A stretch of 64,000 nucleotides of DNA from the NCBI GenBank assembly GCA_021442155.1, contig CM038214.1:137988040-138052039 (forward strand), read 5' to 3'. This DNA is from Cymbidium sinense (lineage: Eukaryota > Streptophyta > Magnoliopsida > Asparagales > Orchidaceae). The position numbers and the translations under genes were made by a program. The notes beneath the pieces are model-generated. The model saw only the letters and a program-made list of their open reading frames with translations. It made no database searches and was not told the DNA's origin. The number at the start of each line of letters is the position of its first letter. The stretch's first letter is position 1. Of the stretch, positions 28,421 to 42,765 are shown one piece after another.

Positions 28421-31400
28421 CCTTAACCCAAAACTAAAATATGAACCCTAGACCTAACCCTAAATCCTAAACCCTAAAAACCTTAAACCTTAAGCACTAA
28501 ACCCTAAATCCTAAAACCCTAATCCCTAAACCTTAAACCCTATACCCTAAACCTTAAACCCTAAACCCTAAACACTAAACCCTAAATTGCAAACCATAAA
28601 CCCTAAACCCTAAACCCATAACTAACCCTAAACCCCAAAACCTAAAAAGCTAAAACCTAAACCAAAATAAAATAAATAAATAAAATAAAATAAAACCTAA
28701 ACCTAAACCTAAACCTAAACCTAAACCAAAAAAAGAAAATAAAATAAAAATGAAAAACTAAACTAAAATGAAATAAATAAAAACCTAAGCTAAACTAAAA
28801 AAAACCTAAATAAAAAACTAAACCTAAAATAAAATTAAAATAATCCCACAATAAAATAAAATAAAAACTAAATAAAAACCTAAACCTAAAAATTGAACAT
28901 AAAAATAAAACCTAAAATTAAACATAAACCTAAATTTAAATAAACTAAACTAAAATAAATAAAACCTAAACCTAAGCTTAAAATATTCTAATCCTAAAGC
29001 TAAACGTAAACCCTAAATAAAATAAAATAAACTAAAAATAACTTTAAACCTAAACTAAAAAATAATAACCTAAAATAAACCTAAACTAAAAACCTAAAAC
29101 CTAAACCTAAAAAAAAAATAAAATAAAAACCTAAACCTAAATCTAAAAATAAAAAATAAAACCTAAACATAAAAAATAAAATAAAATAAAAATAAAACTA
29201 AACTAAAAAATAAACCTAAACCTAAACCTACATCTAAAAAATAAACTAAAATAAAATGAATAAACTTAAAATAAATAATTTAAACTAAATAAAAATAAAA
29301 ATAAACCTAAATAAAATAAACTAAAATAAATAAAAAATAAATTAAATAAATTAAATAAACCTAAACCTGGTTTGCTAACTTTAAAAATATAAATTAAAGA
29401 TATTAAAAAAACCCTAACCCTAAATCGTAAAACTAAGCCAAAACCCTAAACCTACAACCCTAAACCCTAAACCTTAAACCATAAAAGCCTAAACCCTAAA
29501 CCCTAAACCCTAAACCCTAAACCCTAAACCCTAAAACCTACAACACTAAACCCTAAACCCTAAACGCCAAACCCTAAACTCTAAACCCTAAAAACCTAAA
29601 ACCTTAAACCTAAACTAAATAAAACTTTAAAATAAAATAAATAAATAAACCTAAACCTAAATAAAATATATAATATAATAAAATAAAAACTTAAACCTAA
29701 ATCTAAATGAAAAAATAAAATAAAATAAAGAAAAAACTAAAATAAAATTAAATAACTAAAAACCTAAATAAAAAACTAGATGTAAAATAATAGTAAAATA
29801 AACCTAAAATGAAATAATATAAAAACTATATAAAAACCTAAACCTAAAAAAATAAACCTAAAAATAAATAAATAAAACCTAAACCCTAAAATAAAAAAAA
29901 CTTAAACCTAAAAAAAATAAAATAAAATAAACCTAAACCTAAACTAAAATAAATAAAAGTTAAACCTAAACCTAAAATAAATTAAACCTAAATCCTAAAC
30001 TAAATAAAATAAAACAAACCAAAAATTAAACTTAAACCTAGATTAAAAAATTAAACCTAAAAATAAACCTAAAATACACACCTAAACCTAAATAAAATAA
30101 ACACCTATACTAAACCTAAAATAAAAGATAAAACCAAAACCTAAAAAATAAAATCAAAGTAAAATTAAACTAAAAAATAGGCATAAACCTGAACCTAAAC
30201 CTAAAAAATAAACTAAAATAAATAAAAATAAAAAATAAACTTAAATATAAATAAAATAATAAAATAAATAAAATAAATAAAAAATAAACTAAAGGAACTA
30301 AATAAACCTAAACCTACCGGTTTACTTAATTAAAGAAAAACCTAAATTCTAAACCCTAAAAACCCAAAACCCTAAAGCATAAACACTAAACCCTAAACCC
30401 TAAAACCATAAAACCTAAAATCATAAACCCTAAACCCTAAACCCTAAAAACCTAAAAACCTATAAACCTAAGATCCTAAACCTAAACTAAATAAAACCTA
30501 ATAATCAAATAAATAAAAAAAATCTTAACCTAAATAAAATAAAATGAAATGAAAACCTAAACTAAAACCTAAACCTAAACCTAAAAATAAAATAAATAAA
30601 AACATAGACTAAACTAAAAAAATCAAATAAATTTAAGAATAAAAAACCTATATAAAATTAAAACTCATTGTAAAATAAAAATAAAATAAACCTAAAATAT
30701 AATAAAATAAAAACTAAATAAAAACCTAAGCCTAAAAAATAAACCAAAAAATAAAACCTAAAAATAAATGTAAAATAAAACCTAAACCTAAAATAAACAA
30801 AATAAAATAAAGCTAAACCTAAACTAAAATAAATGAAATCAAATCCTAAACCAAAAATAAACTATACCTAAACCTTGAACTAAATAAAGTAAAATAAACT
30901 AAAAAATAAAACCTAAAATAAAAACCTAAAACATAAACCTAAAAAAGTTAAATAAAAACCTAAACCTAAAAAATAAAATAAAAATAAACTAAAAAATATC
31001 CATAAACCTAAATGTAAATTTAAAAAATAAACTAAAATAAAAAACCTAAACTAAAATAAATAAAAATAAAAAATAAATTAAACTAAAATGAATAAAAATT
31101 AAAATAAGCTAAAATAAATAAAAAATAAGCTAAATAAACCTAAACCTATTAGTTTACTTAATTTTTTAAAAAACCATAAACCCTAAACCCTAAAACCTAA
31201 AACTAACCCTAAACTCTAAACCCTAAACCTACAACTCTAAACCCTAAACCCTAGACCCTATACCCTAAATCCTAAAAAAACCTAAACCCTAAGCTAATTA
31301 TAAACCTTAAAACCTAAACCCTAAACCCTAAACCCTAAATCTTAAACCTTGAAACCCAAACCCTTAACTCTAAACTTTAAAACTATAAACCTTAAATTGT

Positions 31401-32690
31401 AAACATTAAACCACTAAATCCTAAACCCTTTAACCCTAAACTTAAACCACAAATCTAAACCCTAAACCCTAAACTCTAAACACTAAAAAGAAAAAAATCT
31501 AAAACCTAAACCTAAATTAAATAAAACCTTAAAATAAAATAAATAAAAAAATCTAAACCAAAATAAAATAAAAAATATAGTAAAATAAAAACCTAAACTA
31601 AAACCTAAACCTAAACATAAAAGTAAAATTAAAAATAAAATAAAATAAATACAAATATAAACTAAACTATAAAATAAAATAAACCTAAAAATAAAAAACT
31701 TAAATAAAAAAAAAGTAGACATAAAATAAAAATAAAATAATATAAAAAATTAAATAAAAACCTAAACCTAAAAATAAATGAAAAGTAAAACTAAAACTCT
31801 AAACTAAAAAAAACCTAAACCTAAAATAAATTAAATAAATTAAAAATAAACTTAAACTAAAACAAACTAAACTAAAATAAATAAAAGCTAAACATAAACC
31901 TTAAATAAACTAAACTTAAAACCTAAACTAAATAAAATAAAATAAAATAAAAGTAAATCTAAACCTAAACTAAAAAATAAAACTTAATAATAAACCTAGA
32001 ATAAAAACCTAAAACTTAAACCTAAAAAAAATAAAATAAACACTTATACCTAAACTTAAAAATAAAAAATATAACCTAAACCTAAAAAATAAAATAAAAA
32101 AGAAACTAAACTAAACAATAAGTATAAACCTAAACCTAAATCTAAAAAATAAAAATAAAATAAAAAGTACAAACTAAAATAAATAAACTTAAAATAAATA
32201 AACTAAACTTAATAAAAATAAAAAGTAAACCTAAACAAAAAAATTAAACTAAAATAAATAAAAAATAAACTAAATAAACTAAATAAATCTAAACTTGTTT
32301 AATTAAATTATAAAAAAAATCCTAAACTCTAAATCCTAAACCCTAAACCCTAACCCTAAACCCTAAACCTTAAAACCCTAAACCCTAAAACCCTATACCC
32401 GAAACCCTAATCCTTAAACCCTAAACCCTAAAAACCTAAATACCCAAACCTAAACTAAATAAAACTTAATAATCAAATAAAAAAATAAAATAAACTTAAA
32501 TAAAATAAAAACCTAAACTAAAACCTAAACCTAAACCTAAAAATAAAATAAAAATAAACTAAAATAAAATAAATAAAAACCAAAACTAAATTAAAAAAAT
32601 AAAATAAAACTAAGAATAAAAACTTAAATAAAATAAAATAAATCTAAAATAAAACAAAATAAAAACTAAATAAAAACTAAAAAAAAACAT
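28421..32690 (+). repeat. Degenerate telomere-like satellite tract 3 (longest)
   Basis: The longest tract. A six-fold canonical run lies at 29,491-29,535. Landmarks are GTTTGCTAACTT (near 29,370), GTTTACTTAATT (30,320-30,331), GTTTACTTAATT (31,152-31,163) and GTTTAATTAAAT (near 32,297), spaced about 950, 832 and 1,145 bases. Each precedes a canonical CCCTAAA block. The minus-strand frame at 31,483-31,722, rich in Phe, Leu and Ile, is only the translation of A-rich repeat DNA. The tract stops abruptly near 32,690 at LTR-like sequence. Confidence 0.9.
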
Positions 32691-35370
32691 AAACCCAAAT
32701 AATAGACTTAGAATTAACATAACTAAGTTAGGGTAGGTGTAAGAGTCCCCCGGTTGCATCCTTTGCCTTTTTCACAACATAAACACAATCTCTCGATTCA
32801 TTTAGAATAGGTGTAAGATAACCTGAGAGGTATCATATTTTGATTAACATAACTAAGTTAGGAGTGAGAGAACCCAAGCGACATCCTTTCTTGGTGGGAA
32901 TTCTTATTGCCATCCATGGCATCATTTCATAATTCCTTAGCATGTTTTAAGGTAGGTGTAAGAGTCCCCCAGAGGCGTCCTATTCCTTTTAACATATTTA
33001 TAAAATAAACACAAATCTTTTGTCTCAAGCTACTTGATGTGAGAAAACCCTCTATGGCACTCACTCATTAGCTGCTCTAAGTCGGGTCTACATGCTTCCT
33101 TGCAAGTATGTCACCCTAGTGATCATTTGTTGGAGGATATGAGTCCCTTAGCTTTCTTCCTAACTTTATCATTGCAACACCTAAGAGCACCTTGTTAGAA
33201 TGGTATTCTTCACTGCCAAGCTAGTAAGCTACCTCATGTTGACATCATTTAAAAATTTGTGAGTCCCTGTGCTTTCTTCTTGAACTAGCCATCATGCTCT
33301 AACTAGGTCTAGTATATTTTGAGGTTTAGGATAAGTCCCCCAAAGGCTCTTTTTCTCTTGACTTCTTTTGAGTTGATATAAGTCCCCTAGTGGCATTCAC
33401 TCAATAGTTGCCCCAGTCTATAGCGTCGGGAAGATAAACCATAAAGAATCCCTCCATAGGAGGATGTGAGTCCACGAGTTTTTTCCTATGCTAATTCATC
33501 AAACCGACGGCACTTTAGTTTGTTCTATAATCGATAGTGACACACCGGAGTACACCATTCTTAGCAGATATGAGTCCCCGTGCTTGCTTTTTGAGTTGGA
33601 CAATGAATACCTATTAGATTTATGACTAGACATGTCATTTTCTCTTAGGTGTTAGATTAAGCCTTTACCAGCCCCATCCCTATAGACACTCTATTTGGAT
33701 CAAGTCCTTTGTGACCTCATTTAGACACTAGATTACTTTGGATTTGATAGTTCCCCTTTCCTAGTAGCCACCCCTATGGTTGGAGAATTTGTTCAGTGGA
33801 TACATAAATTTTTCCTTGGTTCAGTAAATCTGAGATAGTTCTAAGCTGATATAAGCTCTTTCTCAGTTTGATCCCTCATAAACTAACAGGTCTCCTAAAG
33901 GGCCCCTTCTCCTAAGCAGGCATCCTATTTTTAGGGTAGTGTCAGCAGAACTCCCTATAGGAATTGCGACTACCGAGTTGAGATAAACTGGTACTCACTC
34001 AGTGCCATGGTTCAATCTATTTTTCCATAAATAGGTTACCTCGACAATGATCCTGCTTTGAAAGATATAATACCATGACTCATTCTTTCTAGCACGATTA
34101 TCGCAAATCGACAGGCAGCCCTATATCAGGTTTGATTTATTACCCAAAGCAACTGATCACCCAAGTGATCTTTTCTAGTGGAATATGTGAGTCCCTAAGC
34201 TTTCAACCCTTGAATGGATCATTGCAAACTAAAAGGTACTCCTTTTGGTTGGATAGTTCTCCCAATGGCTGGGAAGCTACTCCCTTTGGTTCAATAAATT
34301 TGAGATAGATCTAGGCTTCTATAAGCTCCTTTTAAGTGTGATCTATCACAAACTGATGGAATCCATCAAAATAAAAAAATGAAAAATGAAATTAATCTTG
34401 ACTATTCTTGAGCTGATTTAAGTCCCCTAATGACATTCACTCAATAGTCAGCCCTAGGTCGGGTTTGATTTAGTGCCCAAAGCAACTGATCACCTCAATG
34501 GTTCCTTATTTCTAGAAGATATAAATCCCTATGCTTTCTTCTTAAGACTTGACCATTGTGTACCAAAAGGAATTTCCCCTTGGTTGGGTAATCCAATCTT
34601 GTGGTTCGTAGACTACTCCCTTTGAATTGATAAATATGAGTTAGGTCTAGTTTTTATGTCCCCTACTTCAGTGCAGTTCATCGCAAACCTATGGGATCCA
34701 TCATAATCAAAATAAACAAATCTAAAATTGAAATCAATATTTACTATCTTTGATATGATCTAAGTCCCCCAGTGGCATTCACTCAATAGTCAACTCTAGG
34801 TTGGGTTCAATCAGTTGTCTTGCCAATAGATTACCCCAATAAATTATCCTTACTTGGAGGATATAAGTCTACTACCCTTTCCTCCTAGTACAGTTGCTGC
34901 ATACTGAAAGGCATCCCTTGGTTGGTTAGTCATACTATGTGCTTAGTAGACTACCCCTTTGGATTGGTAAAATATGAGTTAGGTCTTAGCCTCCATGGCT
35001 CCTACTTAGTGCAGTTTATTATAAACCAAAAAGGTTCATCCTAAAAATTCAAACCTAACAAAATTTGAAACAAATTCAACCCACTTCCCCAATGGAATTC
35101 AAATCAAATATTTTTTCTCCTCAGTGAGATTCAAATTAAACCAAACTTTCATGCCCTTGTGGATGACTTGAACGTGCTTCCCTTAGTGGATTCTTCTCTC
35201 TCTCTTATGTCTTGGACATAAGTAGAGCCACATTGCACTAAGCTCTAGATTCTTTCTATTCTTTGGGCTAAGAATAGATTGTTTCTATTAGGGCTTGTGA
35301 TCTCTCAGTGTTGTTGATCATTTTGGTCAACACCAATACGTGCAGTGTCCTCGTCAATCACACCACACCT
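32691..35370 (+). mobile_element. LTR/untranslated region of a Ty3/gypsy-type retroelement, + orientation, with ~340-bp internal repeats
   Basis: No coding frame. Sequences such as AAGTCCCCTAGTGGCATTCA, ACTCAATAGT and GGGATCCATCA are reverse complements of motifs at 55,020-56,850 and 62,620-64,000 (GACTATTGAGTGAATGTC, TGATGGACCCACTGAGAAGG). The latter adjoin a gypsy integrase fragment. I therefore read this as the same non-coding element part in the opposite orientation. Internal tandem repetition is visible: CATTCACTCAATAGT near 34,434 and 34,776 and GGATCCATCA-type motifs near 34,358, 34,697 and 35,031 give a period of about 340. The exact LTR ends (TG...CA) were not found. Confidence 0.6.
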
Positions 35371-38300
35371 ATTGGGCGCCCTTTCTTAACCTCATTTTTA
35401 GAATGAGCTCTCAACCCCGCCATCTTATACATAGACTCAATTTAGACTTTAAGAGTTCCTTAGTCTTAAGACACATATATTGATAAGGTGGATACTCCAA
35501 CCTAGCCCTAGAGACTTAGAAGAGTTATCCATATGAATAGGTCATGCCTTAGGGGTGTTAGGAAAAATTTCTTACCCTTAGCTTAATTGTTCTCTCACCT
35601 TCCTTCCTCCAAGTCAAACTCCAAATCAATCTTAATTGATTTTCTTCAAACTCAAATCAATTCCATGATTGAACTCCATGATTGAAATCCATGATTGAAA
35701 CCAATGATCAAAATCCATAAAAAATTCCTAAGTCCAAATTTTGCTTAAGTCCTTAATTTTCCCTAAAGGACTTAACCAAAATCATGATTCAAATCTCTTC
35801 AAACCTTTGAGATTTTCTCATACCTCATTTATATTATCATTTATATGTACATATATAAATGAAATATAAATTCAAACCTATCAAATCAAATTCAAAATTC
35901 AAAATCAATTCATGAAATTTTCCTTAAATCCTTTTCCCTTTAATGGATTTAACCTAAATCTTGATCAAACCTATTCAAACTCAGGCTATTTTCTCAAAAC
36001 TTATTTATATTCACATTTATATTCATATATATATAAATGAAATATAAAAACCAATCAACCAAATCAAATCCAAAAATTAAATTCCAACTTAAAACTCCCT
36101 TAAATCCTTTAAATTCCTTTTAATGGATTTAACCTAAATCATGATCAAACCTATTCAAACACATGGGATTTTCTCAAAAATTATTTGTATTCTCATATAT
36201 AAATGAAATATAAATATAAATCAATCTAATACAATTCAAAAATTAAATCTAAATTTAAAAATTTCCTTAAATCCTTTAAATTCCATTTAATGGATTAAAC
36301 CTAAATCATGATTAAATCACTTCAAATCCTTGAAATTTTCTCATGATCCATTTATATTCTCATTTATATTCACATATATAAATGAAATATAAATTCAAAC
36401 AATCAAAACTAATTTCAAAAATCAAACTCAAATCCATTCAAAATCCAATCTAAGCCTTTTAAATCAAAATTTGAACTTAGCCAAATCACTTTCAAATCAA
36501 GCCAAACCCTTGATTTTGTCTCATGGTTCAATCAATCCTACAATCACAAGCTCATATATAAGGGGTCATGTTGAGCCAAAATTGAATAACCCAAATTGAT
36601 TAGAAACAAAGATACTAATCCACTCCATATGACTAACCTAATCTAAACCCCTTGACCTACCTCAAATCGCTCAAATGTGTCAAATAGGTCAACTTGACCC
36701 ATTTGACCTAAATGAAGTCATATGAGCAAAAATCAAATATATACCAAATTAAATCAAACCAAAGCCACCAAAACATTTCAAATTGTCATATGAACTTGAC
36801 CCAACCTGGATTGACCCAATTTGACCTATTGGTGAACTTGACCCAAGTTGACCCATTTTGACTTAAAAGGGTCAACATGAGCCAAACCCTATCAAATGGA
36901 TACCAAATCTAATGAGACTTGGCCAAACCTAGTTTGTCCACATACCCAATATGTCCAAACTAGAAAAAACAACAAATTAAACATCCTACCCCTATGCCAT
37001 AGAATAAATTTTGGCCTAACCAATGGGTAATTTGGTCATACCCTCTTCTCCTTCACTTGAGGCTTTCCTAAAAGCTCAAGGGGACTTAGTGATGAGTGGT
37101 GCACCCAACCCAATGAGTTTGGGTTAGCCCATTTGGTCCCTAGACCAAACTAAACCCCTTAGCTTAAAATTGAATTTTTAAACTCCCTCTCAAGCTCAAA
37201 TTCAAGCACATGGGAGGTTGGTAATCCACACCTTGGATCAAACCAACCATGTGCACACTCAAAATAGATCAAATAGCCCTCCCAATATGATTAATTGGAT
37301 CAAAATGGCAAGAGCATTGTTGGTCATCCGATCCTTCAAGGGGGAGATATACTCCCTATAATTCAATTTAATTCTCACTTGCCCTCTATCGATTGAAGCT
37401 AAGAACTCAAAGCAATCATCAAAGAGAACTACCAAGCTTCTTAGAGAGGATTAAAATTCCCCATTTCTCAAATTTGCATAGTGCAAAAACAGGGGAGCTC
37501 AATCCATTAACCAATTTCTTTCTCACTCAATTTCCTTCCAATTGCTCTTGCACACTTCATCTAGGAGCTAAGTCGAGTACACCTAAACTTCTATTGGAGT
37601 TTTGACAATAAGGAAGGATCAAGTTGGATTAAAGAATGAAGCTCAAGCAAGGAGGAGTTAGCCCACACATTGATCTACACAACCTCAAGTGCTCATACTC
37701 TTAGCAAGGCTTCGTATTAAGCAGATGAAGCTTCTCCAAGGGAATCGAGCACCGATGATCACCTCTAGTAAGGTATGAGATTTTTTGATCACTAAACTCA
37801 ATGTGGTGTGGAGCTTTGTAAAAAAAAAATTTCACCCCATCGATTTTTGACCATTGGATTTGCCGCTCTGTCCTTAGATGGTGTGGATTGAATTTGGTTT
37901 GATTCTATGTTCTATCTAGCTTGGATATTCCCATTTATCATGGACGGTCTCTATTGATCAAGGGGAAAAACTTGGATGATCTCATCCATCCATCCGTGCA
38001 TTTTAGATGTACGGTTAAGATTATTTAACATGTTTAAATATATGTTTATCCTTTATAAAATGTGGGGTGGGGGGGGGGGTTTGGGATCTTTAGCCGTCCG
38101 ATCTTTGATCGGACAATAAAGGATTAAAGCGCGTGCGGCGCCACCACCATTCGTGAGGTGACAAGTTAAGTGACCCCTTCATGGTGCGATGCATGTAAAG
38201 CATGCTGACCACCGATGCCGCTATGCATCGCGCCATGAGCTAGGGATTTGTTAGGTATTAATAAAATACATGAATTAATTCCTAATTCACTTAGAGGACT

Positions 38301-41300
38301 TCAAAAATTCATAACTCTTGCTAGAAAATTAAAAAAATTATGAAATAAAATCCTTTGGATAGATAATTAAACCCAGAACATTTTAAAATTAATTTTGATG
38401 AGTTTTAAATTATGATTTTCTCTGAATTTAGGTTTTATTAGAAAGTGTATTTTTCTAATTATTTTTTAATTAGGCCTCTAATTAATCCTAAATTTCTTGG
38501 GTAAGTTTTAGGGGATGACTTCTACCTTCCATAATTTTCTTGGGATTTATTGTATTCTTGATTAAATTAATTGCATATGGTTTCCTTAATTACCCTTCTT
38601 ATATAATTAAGCATAATTGTGGTATGATTAGGGATTTTAACCTATGATTAGGGGTGATTAAGGTCAGATCCAGTGAGTAAGAGGTTTATCAATATTTTTG
38701 GGCATTTTCCCTAAGCTATTCTCTAAACCCCCTCTTCTCTCATTAATCTCCTCTTAATTAAGTGTTAATTCATTAATTATCCCATTAATCAATTTCTAAA
38801 AATTCTAAAAAGCTTTAGAACTTAATTAATTTACTTTGGGTATATGCTTAGGTGTTTAATAGCCTAAGTTTAATTAATGAAATCAAAACCTAATTCACAT
38901 GTGATAGGGTGTTTTTAAATTACTTAAGCTAAACCACTTAACTTAATTAACTTTTAATTGTGAGCCAAATTGCATTAGGCCTTTGCATTATTAGGTGCAT
39001 TGCAAATTTAAATTCCTTGTGGATTTTATGTCATCTCATTGGCTCATAATTATAGTTGATTCTTCTAAGGTGGTGTAGGTAGTAAGGGTATTTAATTAAT
39101 ACCTTAACCTAATCAACACATAAATATGGATCTAATCACCTAAAAATTAAACAAAAATATCAAACACATGTTGAAATGGGTTGGGAACAGCAAACTCATC
39201 TCACCTTTTCAAAATTAAATTAAATTTCAATCTAAATAAAAATTACTTTGAAATTAATTTTATTTATTCTAAATTTTCTTATTCTATAGGAATGTCTTTA
39301 GGATTTAAGCGATGTGAGTTTTTTACATTCTTAAATTACTTTGAATCTTTCCCAAACATGTTAAGTTGTATTCCATGTGATTTCATGCATTCCAAATTTT
39401 TAAATTCAAATTTTAAAATGAAATTGTTTACTTTATGTCAAATTTGCATGTGTTGGCTAAAGTAGAAATATGAGTGGCTATTATCACTACTAAATCCAAA
39501 TTATTTTCAAAATACATAAGTCAAATACCAAATCTGAAAGTGTGCTACTTATGCCTTAATTATAAGTTTGCATGTGATAGATTTTAAAGTCATTCTAAGT
39601 ATAGGTTTCCTTTTTTTCTTATGTTAGCATAACTTTGAATAGGAGCTGGTAAGATGTAGGGTTCATTTGAAAAGAACCCAACACTTACTTATTCTATACC
39701 CTATTCATTCCTATGCAATCACCTACAAAGGGTTGCCTATACTTACATGCATAAATTGCATAAGATAAAATGAAACCATCAAACAACTTTGCATTTTCTT
39801 TTCTAATTCATTTCTTTTATATACATGCTTGTATTTAAGGAAAGTGGTATATTAGTCTGGAAAAACCTGATGTTGCGAGGCTTTAAGTAGCCCTAAGTAG
39901 GTCTTGTACCTTACACCTCTGGTTAACAATGGCACTGTACTCACTTATGCCTTTCCTACTTTCATGTATGTATGTGAAAATTTGGATAAGGAAAACCCTT
40001 CTTTTACTTAAGAAAAAAAACCATGCATATTCAACTACTAACTTTCCTTAAATTGATTACTTATCATGCATCATAAAGTGTGTTAAATACTTTAATTTGC
40101 ATGTATAGATATACTTAGATTCCATCCATCTACATGTTCTATATGTTGGGAAAGAAATGAAGTAATATGTTTTATGTGAGTTTTGATTCATTTTATTTAA
40201 TCTTAAAATTCCTTTCTTTTTGAATAGGTTTGTTTAGAGTATTATCTAAATGTAAGATTAATCAAAATATGTAATCAAAACATTAACCTAAATGAAACTA
40301 AAATGTGAATGTACTTTCAAAATTACTTTGGTTAGGGAAGGAAAGAGAGGTTCTCTTCTCTTTCCCTCTCTTCATAACTTAGTAATTAATCATAGGATCC
40401 ACTTAAACAAAATTGAAACATGAAATAAAATCAACCCAATACACTTAAACAACTTAAATGAAACCCTCTTCTATGTTGAACATGTTCTTCTCACTTAGAA
40501 AATTTGAAGCACATACATTAGCCTAAGTCACCACTTCTAGCCTTAGGTTAGGTCGGTGCATGGTTTAATGTTATGTTTTGTTTTTTGATATATATTTTAG
40601 ATTATATGTTAGGGTGTATGCTCATAGAATGAATGATATGATGTTCTTAGTCTAACTATTTTTTATGCAGGAGATTGTGCTTAAGGGGCACTATCATGAA
40701 TAAAAATATAAATGCTTTTGCTTGCAAGTGCTTTATACCCCTAAGCATAATCCATAGGTCAAGTGGACTTAGTCACCCATGTGTGGGGTGATAAGTCCAA
40801 TATACATGCTTGGTATTTGTGTGGTATGTTTTAGCTAATCTTGGTTTTGCAGGTGTTAGTTAGATTTCCACTTTTCTTTTTCATGTAAAAATTTGTATAA
40901 TTAAGATTTTGGAATGATTGTTATGGGGATTAGGATAAGCATTGGTCATAAGATCCTATCTTATACACCATATGAAGCTTTGGAGCATCCACCTTCCAAT
41001 CATCTAAAAGAAGGAACCAAAGAAAGAAAAGAACAAGAATAAAGAATAAAGAAGAAGAAGGAAGAAAGAAGAATAAAGCTTGAAGACCCCCATAATAATG
41101 AATTCCTTTGTTTAAATTGTAATTTGATTCATTTGTAATTCTAGTTGTATAAGGGTAGAGCTCGGCTACTCATATTTGATATTTTTGGGTTTGTACTGTG
41201 GTGCCCGACCACAACGGCCATTTATTCTTTTTGTGATTAGCTTTATAAATTGATTGATGATTTATTTAGCTTTTGCATTTAGTGACATAATTTTCCTAGT

Positions 41301-42765
41301 TTCTTCCTTTCTTTATGTATTGCCTGGATGTGGATTAGGCTTTGTAGGGAAAAATAAATGTTTTACCTAACTTAACAATTAAAATTAAAATTAAATAACT
41401 CATAACCTCACCTAAAACTTAGGTTCAAAATCAAGATAAAAGAATTAGCAATCCCTTAGGTGGATGAGCATTTCTTTTGTAATATCATGCACAAATGCAT
41501 CTTATTTCACCCTTGATTGGAGGGCTTCCACCTTTCTAGAGAAACTTGACTTGACCTTTGAGGGCCATGGTGGAAACCCACCTCTTCCCTTTTCACTGAT
41601 TTTGGCCAATATTCTTCTTTCTCATGCATTAGTCATAAAAGTCCTATTAGGTTGAGTCAAAATATTTGTCCAAAATGAAAATAAAATGAAATTTAAAATG
41701 CATTAGATTTAGTCATTTGATGCATGTCTTTTACCCATCTAGTCTTTTTAGGGAGTGAGTTTAAGACTTAATTTGTCCTCTTTCAAATAATAATAGCCAT
41801 TCCTTGAATGTATTTAATGACTTTCCATAAGCATAATTCCTCACCTCTTAGGCATTTTCTTAATCTTGTGTTAAGGAATCCTAAGTCCTAAAATTCTAAT
41901 GAAACATGTAACTCAAACAAACTAAATTAATTTCTAAAATGTAAAGCCCAACTATAGGATAGTTTGAGATGCTCGCTAAGTTTCCAAACATTGTGGGCAT
42001 CTCTTACTTATCTTCATTTTGGATTTGATAATAACTCCCTATTTTGATCAATCCCATTTTGATCTTCAAACATAAACCAATCGATTGATAGTCCTTTCCT
42101 ATTCAAATCTTCAGAGACAACGATCATTTACCTTAATCTAGAGTTTTCCTAAGGGATCCCGTCCTTTAGGATGAAATTAACTATGGGGGATTGTCCCTAT
42201 AGAAAACTTAACGAACTCGATTTAAAATAAGCTCTGCTTTACTTTTCCATGTTAAGTAGGAGAAAAATCTCTCGTACATATGCAGACCCATCATCCTTAG
42301 GAGTCCTTATTGAGGTGATTAGGTACATTAAAGGGTAGTGACATCTGTCTTTCGAGATAGTACACTATACCTTGATGACGTACTTGATCACCTGAATAAG
42401 TACATTTGTAGAACTGTATGTGTCCAAATGAATTTCTATAAGGGTCATGTCCTCTTTCATTTCTCATAAATAGATTTGAAAGGAAACTCTGAGACCCCTT
42501 TGGAAATTTTTAACCACAGGGAGGTAGTAAGCCGCATCCTCATATATGACCTCGGTGAACGTAAAGGCTTGAGATCTCTTTTGACACAACAGACGATCCC
42601 ACCTCTCACGAACTTCATACACTAATGTAGAGAGGATGGAACTATGTTGTTCTCAGGTATGCATGGTCTCCAAGCAAAGAGTTGAAAGAAGTATCCATGT
42701 CTATAATGTGATACTTGACTTCGGTCATCCAATCATCTATCTGTAAGGGCAACACTATGGAGCCT
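35371..42765 (+). repeat. Long tandem unit, copy 1 (about 7.4 kb), probably retroelement-derived
   Basis: Aligns by eye with 42,766-50,288 along its length. Shared landmarks, copy 1 versus copy 2, are: GCCATCTTA (35,450 / 42,810); GACTTGACCCAAATTGACC-type runs (36,780-36,890 / 44,030-44,540); AATTGCATTAGGCC (38,970 / 46,560); AAGGGTAGAGCTC with GCCCGACC (41,150-41,210 / 49,006-49,062); and AAAGCCCAACTATAGGATAG (41,943 / 49,942). No coding domain is recognised, and short frames such as 37,393-37,605, 39,181-39,465 and 41,464-41,655 are not conserved in copy 2. A G11 run lies at 38,069-38,079. It may be a non-autonomous element or a very long LTR; the sequence alone does not decide. Confidence 0.65.

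Noticed and set aside
31483..31722. 79-codon minus-strand frame rich in Phe, Leu, Ile and Tyr, looking like a membrane protein
   Set aside because: It is the antisense of A-rich telomere-like repeats; the composition follows from TTTATTTTAGG-type DNA.
20310..32690. Regular short repeats as a CRISPR-like array or a true chromosome terminus
   Set aside because: Units are 5-7 bases without unique spacers, and the tracts are flanked on both sides by ordinary DNA, so they are interstitial.
37393..37605. Frames at 37,393-37,605 and 44,880-45,074 at roughly matching places in the two long units
   Set aside because: Alignment of flanking landmarks puts them at different positions in the unit, and their sequences do not match.
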